The notes below the pieces were generated by a model. It did no database searches and was not told the DNA's origin. It saw only the letters and a list, made by a program, of their open reading frames with translations. Source: Asparagopsis taxiformis (Eukaryota; Rhodophyta; Florideophyceae; Bonnemaisoniales; Bonnemaisoniaceae). From it: a stretch of DNA of 18,196 nt. Position numbers and translations under genes: made by a program. The stretch lies in contig JALQPE010001130.1 in NCBI GenBank assembly GCA_030407315.1, positions 1-18,196 on the forward strand, in the 5' to 3' direction. Below, in pieces: positions 9,601-18,196 of the stretch (position 1 is the first letter of the stretch; each line of letters opens with the position of its first letter).

Positions 9601-10922
9601 GTTTACGGTGAGGTTATCAATATCTACGCCATTTACGGCATTTAAGTTGACCGTTTCAAAGCCCTCTGTACCTGCACCTGCTCCTCGAGCCCCCTGAGCG
9701 ACCATTGATGCAAGAACGTCATCTAGCTCAAGAGAAAGCGTGTCATCACCCGTCAAGACACCTTGCTTATAAACAAATGCGACGGTCACATCGTCTGACG
9801 CTGTGTTTGATACTCGGAGGTCTGCCGCAGGCGTACCAATGTTGTCTACCGTTACGCCCGTTAGCAGGGGGCCGAAAAGGCTAGGCGTCAGGCTCGCATC
9901 TTGCGTTACACGCTCTACATTGATTTTTTGCGTGGAGTCCGCTTACGCAGATCCAAGGTATTGGTGTTACCAGTCCAATCAATGTTGATATTCTGAATAT
10001 TGATCAGTTTAGGCGTTACAACGCCCGTCGTTCCCTCGTCGGCATTCATATTGCCCATGGTGACATCAGGGTATTGTCGGTTTTACCGGCAGTACCTGTG
10101 AGGGTATCTTCGTCCTGCAGAGACAAGATGCGGTCAGAGCCGTCTGGGGTGAATACCATCGGAGCATCGAAAAACGTCAGCTGTAGCAACATCAGTGCCG
10201 TTAGTCAGCTGATACGCGCCTGGCGTGCCGCCATTACCCGCTGGGTCAACGGTGATATTTACCGTTTGGGTAATGCTGGTTTTACCGTCTGAAATCACCA
10301 CATCGAAGCTGTCGGTGCCGCTGAAGCCAGCATCGGGGGTGTAGGTGAACTGGTTGCTGCCGTTTACAGCTAATTGACCGTTTGCGGGCTGAGTGGGCGA
10401 GTAAGTGAGTGAATCGCCGTCCGCATCGGTTGCGTTGATGGAGATAACGGTTGAGTCACCTTCGTCAACACTTACAGCCTGGCTGGCCGCCGCTTCTGGA
10501 GCACGGTTAGCGGGTGTGCTGGACTTGCTACCGCCGTTGTCGTCGTCATCGTCGTCTGAGGCGGCAACAATGGCCGCCGCACCGAGAACACCGGCACCGA
10601 TCCACACGCCAGTAGGCACTGAGCCGCCGGACGAACCACCGGTTGATGCGCCGCCAGATGACTGTGCGTTGGTGTCAGCCAGAACCATTGCCGCAACGCC
10701 ATTGTCGGCAGCAGCAACTTCTACGGCTTCAGTTTGAATTGCGCCTTCGCTAAGCGCCACTTCCTCTTCCAGCTTCTTCTCATCGTCGAAGAGGCCTTCT
10801 ACAGGTGCGGCTTCTAGTTCGGCTTGGGGGGCTACAGCAGCCGCCAATTCGGCAGACAATGTGTCGACAGCAGTCGTATCCACATCCACTGTAATTTGCT
10901 CACGCGTTCCTTGCTTTTTCAT
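6601..10922 (-). CDS. Large RTX/beta-strand-repeat surface protein, type I secretion substrate (~1440 aa, many frameshifts)
   Basis: A putative secreted adhesin or S-layer-like protein. ATG 10922 has GGGAG 7 nt upstream. Residues 1-100 are acidic and Ala-rich, ending in a Gly/Ser linker. Residues ~104-122 are hydrophobic (GVWIGAGVLGAAAIVAAS), directly followed by six Asp. Residues ~140-226 form a cadherin/Ig-like repeat (DADGDSLTYSP, GFSGTDSFDVVISDG). The middle is low-complexity beta-rich sequence (GIENLHIIANENVTLGMANA). RTX nonapeptides such as GGAGDDTF, INTGAGNDTIQAKDGNDTYD and GGAGNDAAVGSDGNDTFNGG cluster at 7118-7700 and also occur near 9340 and 8620; they bind calcium in this fold. The last residues, after a slip near 6640, read GIEAVGTGTVGVIEIG before TAA 6601, a hydrophobic uncleaved C-terminal secretion signal. 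At least ten frame changes are present. Export by the adjacent type I system is inferred. Confidence 0.88.
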
Positions 10923-11109
10923 TTGTATCTCCCTGGGTACGAGTACTATCCGACATCCGCCGGAATCTCTACAGCAACTGATTTTGCAATCAGTATTCTG
11001 GTCAATAGCAGGCTCCCTGCCTGCCGTGTTACGCGCTGTACTCAATCCTTGAAACAGACTTGCGTAACGTCGGTATGTACGAGTACCGACTTGACATAAA
11101 CTTTTTCGA
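10923..11109 (-). promoter_or_regulatory. Structured 5' leader of the RTX gene
   Basis: About 187 nt between the predicted transcription start and ATG 10922. On the minus strand it contains, in order: P1 GTCGGTA/TACCGAC (11090-11084 with 11075-11069), P2 GTTACGC/GCGTAAC (11068-11062 with 11034-11028), P3 GCAGGC/GCCTGC (11024-11019 with 11013-11008) and P4 ACTGATT/AATCAGT (10994-10988 with 10983-10977). All are perfect, and P1 abuts P2. GTACTC occurs in the P1 loop region (11086-11081) and again at 10946-10941, just before the ribosome site; its complement GAGTAC lies in the P2 loop (11043-11038). I do not recognise a known riboswitch; it does not match the GEMM c-di-GMP aptamer core. It may be an RNA regulator or simply a stable leader. 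Confidence 0.55.
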
Positions 11110-11115
11110 GTTTGA

Positions 11116-11144
11116 AAGGTACGTCAGCGCTGTCAACACGTCAA
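11116..11144 (-). promoter_or_regulatory. Probable sigma70 promoter of the RTX gene
   Basis: Minus-strand TTGACG (11144-11139) and TACCTT (11121-11116), 17 bp apart; the start is expected near 11108-11110. The -35 is a near-perfect match and the region just upstream (11150-11280) is strongly AT-rich, as for UP-element or nucleoid-protein-controlled promoters. A second TTGACA lies within the spacer at 11136-11131 but has no good -10. Confidence 0.65.
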
Positions 11145-11331
11145 TACCTATAAAGCTGCTCGAAAGATTTTATCTTTAATTAAATCTTTTCGCTTTCCAG
11201 TTGTTACAGCGCACTTTAATGATGCACTATTAACAATCTTATTTAATATTTAAAGCGACACCACACTTTATTTTTCGAGTTTTTATAGCATAGTACAATG
11301 CCATAAAAACGCTACAAGATATTAAACTTTT
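11145..11331 (-). other. AT-rich intergenic tract between the HlyD gene and the RTX promoter
   Basis: No gene. It contains the palindrome TTTAATTAAA (11175-11184) inside an AAAGATTT/ATCTTT repeat cluster, which could bind H-NS-like or IHF-like proteins. It also holds an 11-bp inverted repeat with one G-T wobble, TTTTTATGGCA/TGCTATAAAAA (11309-11299 with 11290-11280), starting 23 bp after the HlyD stop. That repeat is AU-rich and lacks a terminal U-run, so it is not a classical terminator. Confidence 0.45.
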
Positions 11332-12511
11332 TTAGCGCTCGGTTAACGCTTCAGCACTGCCGCGGCGCAAGGGTTTAAGAATATACTGCGCAACCGTTCT
11401 ATGGCCGGTAATAATCTCCGCCGTTGCTGTCATACCTGGTATCACTTCTATTGGTTCTATTCCCTTTCTTTCAGGTAACTGGGTGATCTTTACCTGCGCC
11501 CGGTAGTAAGGGTCTTCATTTTGACGAAGATCCTCATCAATGGTGTCAGGGCTCACATACACGACTTCACCTTCCAGCGCGCCATAAATGCTTGAATCGT
11601 ATGCATCTAACTTCACATTCGCTCTGAGCCCCGGCCTGACGAACCGCCACGTCTTTTGAATAAATTCGCGCTTCTATTAGCAAGGGCTCATCTGAGGGCA
11701 CAATCTGCAACAGCTCATCGCCCGCTTTAAGCACTGCCCCCATAGTGGTAATGCGAATATTTTTAATACTGCCCGACATCGGCGCACGAATAATGGTTGC
11801 CGCCAACGCCTCTTGGCGCTGCTTGTAGATTTGCAAGGTTTGTTCCAATTCCGCCTGGGTGCTCGCCAGTTCTTTTTGCGCGTCGCGGCGATATTCATTT
11901 GCCTGTTAGTAAGCTCAGCAGTGAGCTCAACCACTTGGCGTCGCGCCGATAACACTTCTGACTGAGAGGCATCACCAGTGCGCGCCAACTGTTGCAAGGC
12001 GCTTAGCTCTTCCTGTGCAAGTCGCAGTGATTTTTTTACGCTGTTTCGCTCTTCGCGCTGCTGACGGAGGCGCCGTGTATGCAGGTTCTTTTGTCGGTCG
12101 GCGAGGTCGCTTTCCCTTGCTACGGCATCACTGAATTTCAGCGGCGTGCCGTTGAGCTCAGCGCGTAAGCGTTCCACGTTTGCCGTTAGATCCAGCACTT
12201 TGGAGCGGGTCTCAGCGGCATTGGCGGCAAAACGCGTGCGGTCCAGCTCTGCCAGAACGTCACCGCATTGACCAGCTCACCCTCTTTCACATTCAAAACT
12301 TTGCAGAACACCACCGTCCACCACCTGGACGATTTGCGAACGACTAGAAAACGATCACCTCGCCACTGGCCCTTACCTGCTCATCCAGTACTGCCCAGTT
12401 CGCCCAAGCGACACTGGCCACAACGGTCAGCCCCATTACCCATAGCATTCGCCCGGCTGCGCCAATATTGATGGGACGAGAGCGTGAGAATAAGTCCTCT
12501 GCGGATATCAT
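11332..12511 (-). CDS. HlyD/LapC-type membrane fusion protein of type I secretion (frameshifts)
   Basis: Periplasmic adaptor linking the inner-membrane ABC exporter to the outer-membrane channel. From ATG 12511 there is a short cytoplasmic N-terminus (MISAEDLFSRSRPINIGAAG), then a single membrane span at residues ~21-37 (MLWVMGLTVVASVAWANWAV). After a slip near 12345 comes the lipoyl half-motif QVVDGG and NVKEGELV. A long coiled-coil hairpin follows at ~12200-11840 (LRLAQEELSALQQLARTGDA, VVELTAELTNRQMNIAATRK), then the second lipoyl half TIIRAPMSGSIKNIRITTMG. The C-terminal beta-barrel ends with IEVIPGMTATAEIITGHRTV, the family's most conserved segment, and ILKPL before TAA 11332. Reconstructed length ~393 aa is normal. 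It starts 15 bp after the ABC gene stop. Family assignment is very safe. Confidence 0.93.
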
Positions 12512-12526
12512 TGTCCACCCCTACAT

Positions 12527-14716
12527 TTACAACACCCGGGCCGTTTTGGCTGCCAGCTTTTGAGCTTGGTTTTGCACAGCGGGTGCCGATGCATCCGCAA
12601 GCAGTTCTTTGACGATTTCGCCGTTATGAATAATGAATCCGCGATCCGCCAAACTCACCCAGGATTGCTTGTGAGTTGTAAAGATTACCGTGGTGTCACG
12701 GGCAACCCCTGGATAATATCGATAACTTTTTGTTCTAGTACTGAGTCCAAGCTGGCCGCGGGCTCATCAAGCAACCAAACTTTGGGATTTTGAAGTACTA
12801 GCCGCGTTAGCCCGACAGCCTGTCGCTGTCCGCCGACATACCTGCCCCGCCTTCAGTGATTGGAAGCTGCAAACCAACGGGTGGCGCTGCACAGCATCGA
12901 GCAGCCCTGTTTTTTCAAGTGCGGCGACGATCTCGTCTTCGCTGGGCATACTCATCCCGAGGGTCAGGTTGTCGAGCAAGGTCCGGAAATCAATTTCGGC
13001 TCTTGGGGAAGGTATCCAATGACTTCACGCAACCAACTCTGCCGACAATGCTCGTAGTCGAGACCGGCGATACGGATCTCACCTTGATTTGGCGTGGCAA
13101 TACCTGCAAACAATTTCAACAACGTCGATTTTCCACAGCCATTGCGACCCAACACGGCCACTTTACTGCCTGCATTAATGCGTAGCGCTTCAGCACTGAA
13201 CTGCGGTAGCTGCGACCCCGTATAGGCGTACTTCACATCAACCAGTTCGAGGTCCAGCGGCAGGGCATGGGTATTCGCTTCGCGCTTGGCATCCAGGTCA
13301 CTCGGGCAGGACAGCACTTGATCAAGCACTTGCAGGGAATACTTGGCATGGTGCCAACGCACCAGCAGGGCGGATATACCAGAGATACTTGCCAGCGCCC
13401 GCCCGCCCAAATTGAGCAGGCAATTAAACCGCCCATAGTGAGTTCGCCAGTCTCAATGACATAGACACCGGTAATAATAATGGCCACGTAAGAGAGCTGC
13501 TGAAAGAACGCCGTGACAATCTGCACCACGGACGACACGTAATTCAGCTCTTCACCGCGGTCGCACGTTTCCCGTGTCGCGTTAATCCAGGCGTCACTAA
13601 ATTTTGCCTCTCCGCCCTGGGATTTTATTACTTCACCGCTGGACACCGCCTCATAGAGCATTCCCTGACGGCGTACAACGGCGTCGTTATTTTCTTGTTG
13701 ATGCGCGCCAGTGGCTTGTAAGCCACCAGACCAATTAGCGTGCTTAACAGCACAAATACCAGCGGCACCAGAGCAACCGGGCCAGCTATCATATAATCGC
13801 CGCGACAAACAAACCAACGAAAGGCAGGTCAACCAATGAGAACACCGTGGACGAGGTAAAGAACTGCTTCACCGATTCATAGTCCCTGACCTGTGCGACA
13901 AGTGAGCCCTGACGACTCGGGCGTCGATCTAACTTTAGGCCCAGCAAGCGCTCAAATATGTAGAGCGACAGTGCCTCGTCCAGGCGCTTGCCGGTCGCGT
14001 CCATAATTTTTAGGCGCACCAGCTTAAAAATAACGTCAAACACATAGGCCACGCCCATACCAATTGCCAAAAACCACAGAGTGGCATAGGCAAAATTAGG
14101 AACAACTCGGTCGTATACCTGCATTGCAAACAGCGATGACATGACGGCAATAAGATTGATAAACACCGATACCAACGCGACCTTACCGAGCAGCGGCGCA
14201 TGCGCCTTTATCGCAACATGAATCGCTTCAGTCGCCTTACCGCGAGGCTCGCTTTCGATAAAGCTTTCGTCCTCCTCAGCAGCAAGGGGCGCTACGGGAA
14301 CCAATACCTCTGGGTTAGCCGGCAAGCTGACGGGCTCTGCCCCCAACCATTTAACTACCATCGGCGACTCACTACTCGCCAGCTTGAGCACAACACCTAT
14401 GCTATTCGCTGTAACCAGCCACGCCGGTAACTGGCCGGGCGACAATAAACCAGCCGTGCTGCTGGCGACGGCATGTCCCTTGAATAGCGACTTCCATGCG
14501 GCAATCAGGCGGTCGCGGCTGGTATTTGCCGTGACCTGCCCCAGGCTTGCTCGGCTTCGTGCTTGGAGGCGTGCAAACCTCTGCGCCTTGCCATGTCCAT
14601 TAGCGCTTTAGCTGCTAAGGCATTGAAATATCCTGCTCATCGCTTGCCAACTCAGCGGGTGTAGGTCTTGCTTGCACTTCAACTTCAGCGGTGGATTCGG
14701 CGAGATTACTAGACAT
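12527..14716 (-). CDS. Type I secretion ABC permease/ATPase, LapB/HlyB type (frameshifts)
   Basis: Inner-membrane exporter that energises secretion of RTX proteins. ATG 14716 lies 8 bp after the TolC gene. Order: an N-terminal ~130-aa C39-like region (LAAKALMDMARRRGLHASKH, PAWLVTANSIGVVLKL) without the catalytic Cys motif, hence a docking rather than protease domain. Then comes the transmembrane domain (PLLGKVALVSVFINLIAVMS, the MQVYDRVVPN motif, SLVDLPFVGLFVAAII, VIKSQGGEAKFSDAW). Last is the nucleotide-binding domain with Walker A LGRNGCGKST, Q-loop IGYLPQEPKLI, Walker B and D-loop VWLLDEPAASLD, and the H-loop His in VIFTTHKQSW. The end ...KLAAKTARVL stops at TAA 12527. Reconstructed length ~729 aa fits LapB-type exporters (about 715-730). 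About six or seven frameshifts interrupt it, for example near 14640, 13800, 13400, 12970 and 12700. Confidence 0.94.
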
Positions 14717-14724
14717 ACTTTGAC

Positions 14725-16227
14725 CTACTGCTCCTGGAGCGCTAATTCAATAGCCGGTGCTCCGGCATCTAATCGAGACCACATCATTCCGTGGAGGGCC
14801 AAACGCGTATTCGCCGACCAATAGCTCTTTTTAATTGCGGAAATTTGCAGCAAGGCTTCGTGCGCCTCGCGGTGAGCGTTCAATACTTCTAACCACGCCT
14901 TTCTGCCCACTTTAAACTGCCTTAAAAAGCTATCGACCAAGTTCACTGCCGCGCGCGCCGCTTCTACTTGCGCGTAAACTGCTCTTGCGAGCATTGCGTT
15001 CGGAATACGCGCTGCTGACGATGTCGGTGACATCACGTTTGGAATAGACCAAGTCTTGCTCTGCGCCGTGCAAACGCTGAAGAATTGCCCGGTAACTGTT
15101 ATACCCCTTAAGGCCGCTGTCGCTAGAAAACTGCAGCACCAATTGCGTTGACGAGTCCGGCGTGAAATCCCCAGCAGATTGATCGAGCTGCGTGCTGTAC
15201 TGCAAGCTCAACTGCGGATAAACCGCCGACTTAGCCACCTTTACCCGCGCTTTTTGCAGCGCAATTTCGGCGCCTGCGAGTTGTGGCGCGGGGTGGTACT
15301 TGATTGCTCGAGCATCAAGTATTTTGAACATCTCTTCATGGGACAAACGGTAACGCTCAGCGGGCCAGCGCACCTCTCGCACAGAACGATGCAACAAAGA
15401 CTCCAGTGAAGGCGACTGCGCAGCAATACCGATTTACTGGCTGTAAACCAGCCCGCGCCTGACTCAGCCGAGTCTGGGCGGTTTGAATATCAGCCTCCGG
15501 AGACACCCCTAACGATGCACGACGACTATCGTATCGAGCAAGGCCTGAAGATTATTGATATAACGCGCCCACAGCTGCCCCTGCTCTTTCGCCAGCACAA
15601 CATTCAGATAGGCCTCGCTGGTGTCTAACGCCAAGTCCAGGCGCGTTTGATTCAGTTCGGCCAAAGCGCGATATTGCCCCGCTTCGGCCTCTTTTAGCTC
15701 TGCAGAGGTGCGCCCGCCCATCCACAACGGCTGAATAATATTGACCGTTGTGGCAGAGGCATCGTTACTCGCCTGGCGAGCCGTGACCGACATATAGGGG
15801 TAAAAGCCGCTGCGCGCCCCCGAAATTTCAAAGCCCGTAGCCTCAACCTCAGCCAGCGCCCGCACAACATTTGGGTGCTCACTCCACCGCTGGCTAACCC
15901 TGACCCAGGCTGAGCGCATCGGGGCTTATCAGCGTCTTCGGAATACAGTTGAACACCAACGCTCATCTCGCCGTTGGGTGCCATGGGCGCTAAGCATAGG
16001 AATTGAGAACCGCCTCCTGTCACGCGACGGCGGGGCCATTGAGCGCAGCATGACTTCTGAATAGAGCACGCTCTCTGACTTTTCGCCGGCATCTTCGCCG
16101 ATGAATCGGAGGTCGTCGAGCAACCAGCCATCACCACGGCTGCCACGCTGCTGAGGAGTATCATCCCCTTACGGATAGCGGCGACAGGCCGGGGAAATAA
16201 TAATCGATTTGTTGTTATCTGGGGCAT
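14725..16227 (-). CDS. TolC/LapE-family outer-membrane channel protein (frameshifts; N-terminus uncertain)
   Basis: Outer-membrane exit duct of the type I system. Well-read segments are SQRWSEHPNVVRALAEVEAT (the conserved helix with NPxV-like start), ARSGFYPYMSVTARQAS, IIQPLWMGGRTSAELKEAEA, SEAYLNVVLAKEQGQLW, LGVSPEADIQTAQTRLSQAR, HPAPQLAGAEIALQKARVKV, SAVYPQLSLQYSTQLDQSAG, SYRAILQRLHGAEQDLVYSK and FLRQFKVGRKAWLEVLNAHR. These give the duplicated alpha-barrel halves and equatorial turn of the family. The stop is at 14725. The N-terminal part (15920-16227) is badly disrupted; ATG 16227 gives a signal-like segment MILLSSVAAVVMAGC, with a possible lipobox, and only a weak ribosome site. Total ~500 codons is slightly long for LapE-type proteins. 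The start, and whether a separate small gene precedes it, are open. It is the first gene of the secretion operon. Confidence 0.87.
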
Positions 16228-16545
16228 ACCACCAACTTAACCATTCCATGGGTTGGTGACACAGGGAGGTATAGACAGCGAAAATCACGAGTGGATTCTC
16301 ACGTATTGCACACTATCCCTGTGCACCTTCGCACCCACCGACATCCTCGTCAGCGCCCCAGCCTGGGGATCGGCACGAATCTTCCGTTTTATACAAGGTG
16401 GTTGTTTTATAACCACCCCAAAAACGATCCGCGATACTAGCAGACCGCTTTACACCGCGCAATCAAACTGCACATCCGTGCAAATTAGCGCATTGCCATA
16501 ATATATACACAGCCAATTTCTGCTGGCAAGCCTAGATGGCGAGTA
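16228..16545 (-). promoter_or_regulatory. Intergenic region between purT and the secretion operon
   Basis: 318 bp with no supportable gene; the small plus-strand frame here has no recognisable features. It contains two perfect dyads. One is GGTGGTT-N7-AACCACC at 16397-16403 with 16411-16417. The other is TGCACA-N7-TGTGCA at 16307-16312 with 16320-16325. Neither has a U-run, so they look more like operators or RNA hairpins than terminators. The promoter of the TolC-ABC-HlyD operon should be here; TATAAAAC boxes occur near 16387-16410 on the minus strand but without a convincing -35. No clear intrinsic terminator for purT was seen. Confidence 0.4.
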
Positions 16546-17731
<1,186 letters not shown>

Positions 17732-17763
17732 CTAGCTACCCTCACTACCAACACGTGTACTGA

Positions 17764-18196
17764 TCACAATAAAAGAAACGCCAACTGCAACACGACAAGG
17801 CATAAAAGCCTGCCAATACATCGTCGACCATAATACCCAAACACCGTGTACTTTTGCGTCAAGCACACGAATCGGCCACGGTTTCCAGATATCAAACAGG
17901 CGAATAATGCGAAGCCGGCCACAACCCAATACCAACCCTGAGGCAGCAAAACAAGCGCGATCCAGAGGCCGACAAACTCATCCCAGACGATGCCGCCGTG
18001 GTCGTGCACGCCCACAGGGCCCGCGCCGTTTCACCGCAAAGGTAAATGCCTAACACAAAGGCCGCGACCACCACTAAAATGTAGCTACTGGGCGGCAGGT
18101 ACTGCAGCAAATACCAAAGCGGCAACGCAGCTAGCGAGCCAAAGTGCCCGGGGCCTTGGGCGACAAGCCGCTGCCGAACCCTAACGACAGTAAGTG
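17764..18196 (-). CDS. pgpA: Phosphatidylglycerophosphatase A (PgpA), 3' part (frameshifts)
   Basis: PgpA is an inner-membrane phosphatase that converts phosphatidylglycerophosphate to phosphatidylglycerol. The 5' end is outside the window. From the right edge it reads LGFGSGLSPKAPG and, after a slip near 18150, FGSLAALPLWYLLQYLPP; together these form the G-x-G-x-x-P-x-A-P-G-T-x-G-S signature at the N-terminus of the family. Then come a membrane span (YILVVVAAFVLGIYLCGETA), HDHGGIVWDEFVGLWIALVL (the conserved acidic D-E-x-x-G motif), FRLFDIWKPWPI, IMVDDVLAG and a final hydrophobic helix ending at TGA 17764. At least four frameshifts lie in 433 bp. In many proteobacteria it follows thiL and nusB, which would lie to the right of this window (inference). 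Confidence 0.93.

Noticed and set aside
6601..10922. RTX toxin (pore-forming HlyA type)
   Set aside because: There is no HlyC acyltransferase, no recognisable N-terminal pore-forming helical domain and only few RTX blocks. Cadherin-like and beta-strand-repeat content fits an adhesin or S-layer-like protein better.
10923..11045. Extended N-terminus of the RTX protein from a TTG at 11045
   Set aside because: The frame is open, but the TTG has AAGGA directly adjacent rather than at proper distance. The extra 41 residues are Cys/Arg-rich and unlike the rest of the protein, and they would lie inside the structured leader. ATG 10922 has an ideal GGGAG site.
10923..11109. Leader as a GEMM c-di-GMP riboswitch
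   Set aside because: The conserved GEMM core around the two paired arms and tetraloop receptor is not found; only generic stems are seen.
16253..16501. 82-aa plus-strand frame in the purT-TolC gap
   Set aside because: No ribosome site, odd composition and no family resemblance; it spans both dyads, so the region reads better as regulatory DNA.

Overview
The window looks like chromosomal DNA from a gammaproteobacterium, probably a free-living marine or aquatic one. The reasons are the gene set (thiC-thiO-thiS-thiG, PurT, PgpA, a LapBCE-like type I secretion system with an RTX-type substrate), GC content that looks to be around 50-55% by eye, and Proteobacteria-like Shine-Dalgarno and sigma70 signals. 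Every gene I can support is on the minus strand, so the window is best read from right to left.

In transcription order: (1) 18196-16546, housekeeping: the end of pgpA (phosphatidylglycerophosphatase A, cut by the window edge) and purT (formate-dependent GAR transformylase). (2) 16545-11332, a compact type I secretion operon: TolC-family outer-membrane channel, LapB/HlyB-type ABC permease-ATPase and HlyD-type adaptor, with gaps of only 8 and 15 bp. (3) 11331-6532, an AT-rich tract, a good sigma70 promoter, a roughly 187-nt leader with four perfect stems, then a gene of about 1440 codons for a secreted RTX/beta-strand-repeat surface protein, closed by a strong intrinsic terminator. (4) 6531-5286, an unrecognised gene of about 190 aa and a 67-aa DUF6447-type protein, closed by a second terminator. 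(5) 5248-1, a TPP-riboswitch-controlled thiamine operon: promoter, THI element, thiC, thiO, thiS, thiG, a glutathione S-transferase gene, and thiD running off the left edge.

Block 2 is the likely export machine for the protein of block 3. The small genes of block 4 sit immediately downstream and may be accessory to it. Block 5 makes the HMP pyrimidine (ThiC, ThiD) and the thiazole (ThiO, ThiS, ThiG) of thiamine, and is expected to be switched off by TPP.

The strongest general caveat is that almost every gene longer than about 200 bp is broken by single-base indels, roughly one per 200-400 bp, including housekeeping genes. Family motifs resume in another frame immediately after each break, and some breaks sit on homopolymers. 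I read this as uncorrected sequencing or assembly error rather than real gene decay. CDS coordinates below therefore span the whole reconstructed gene, from the recognised start to the recognised stop across frames.
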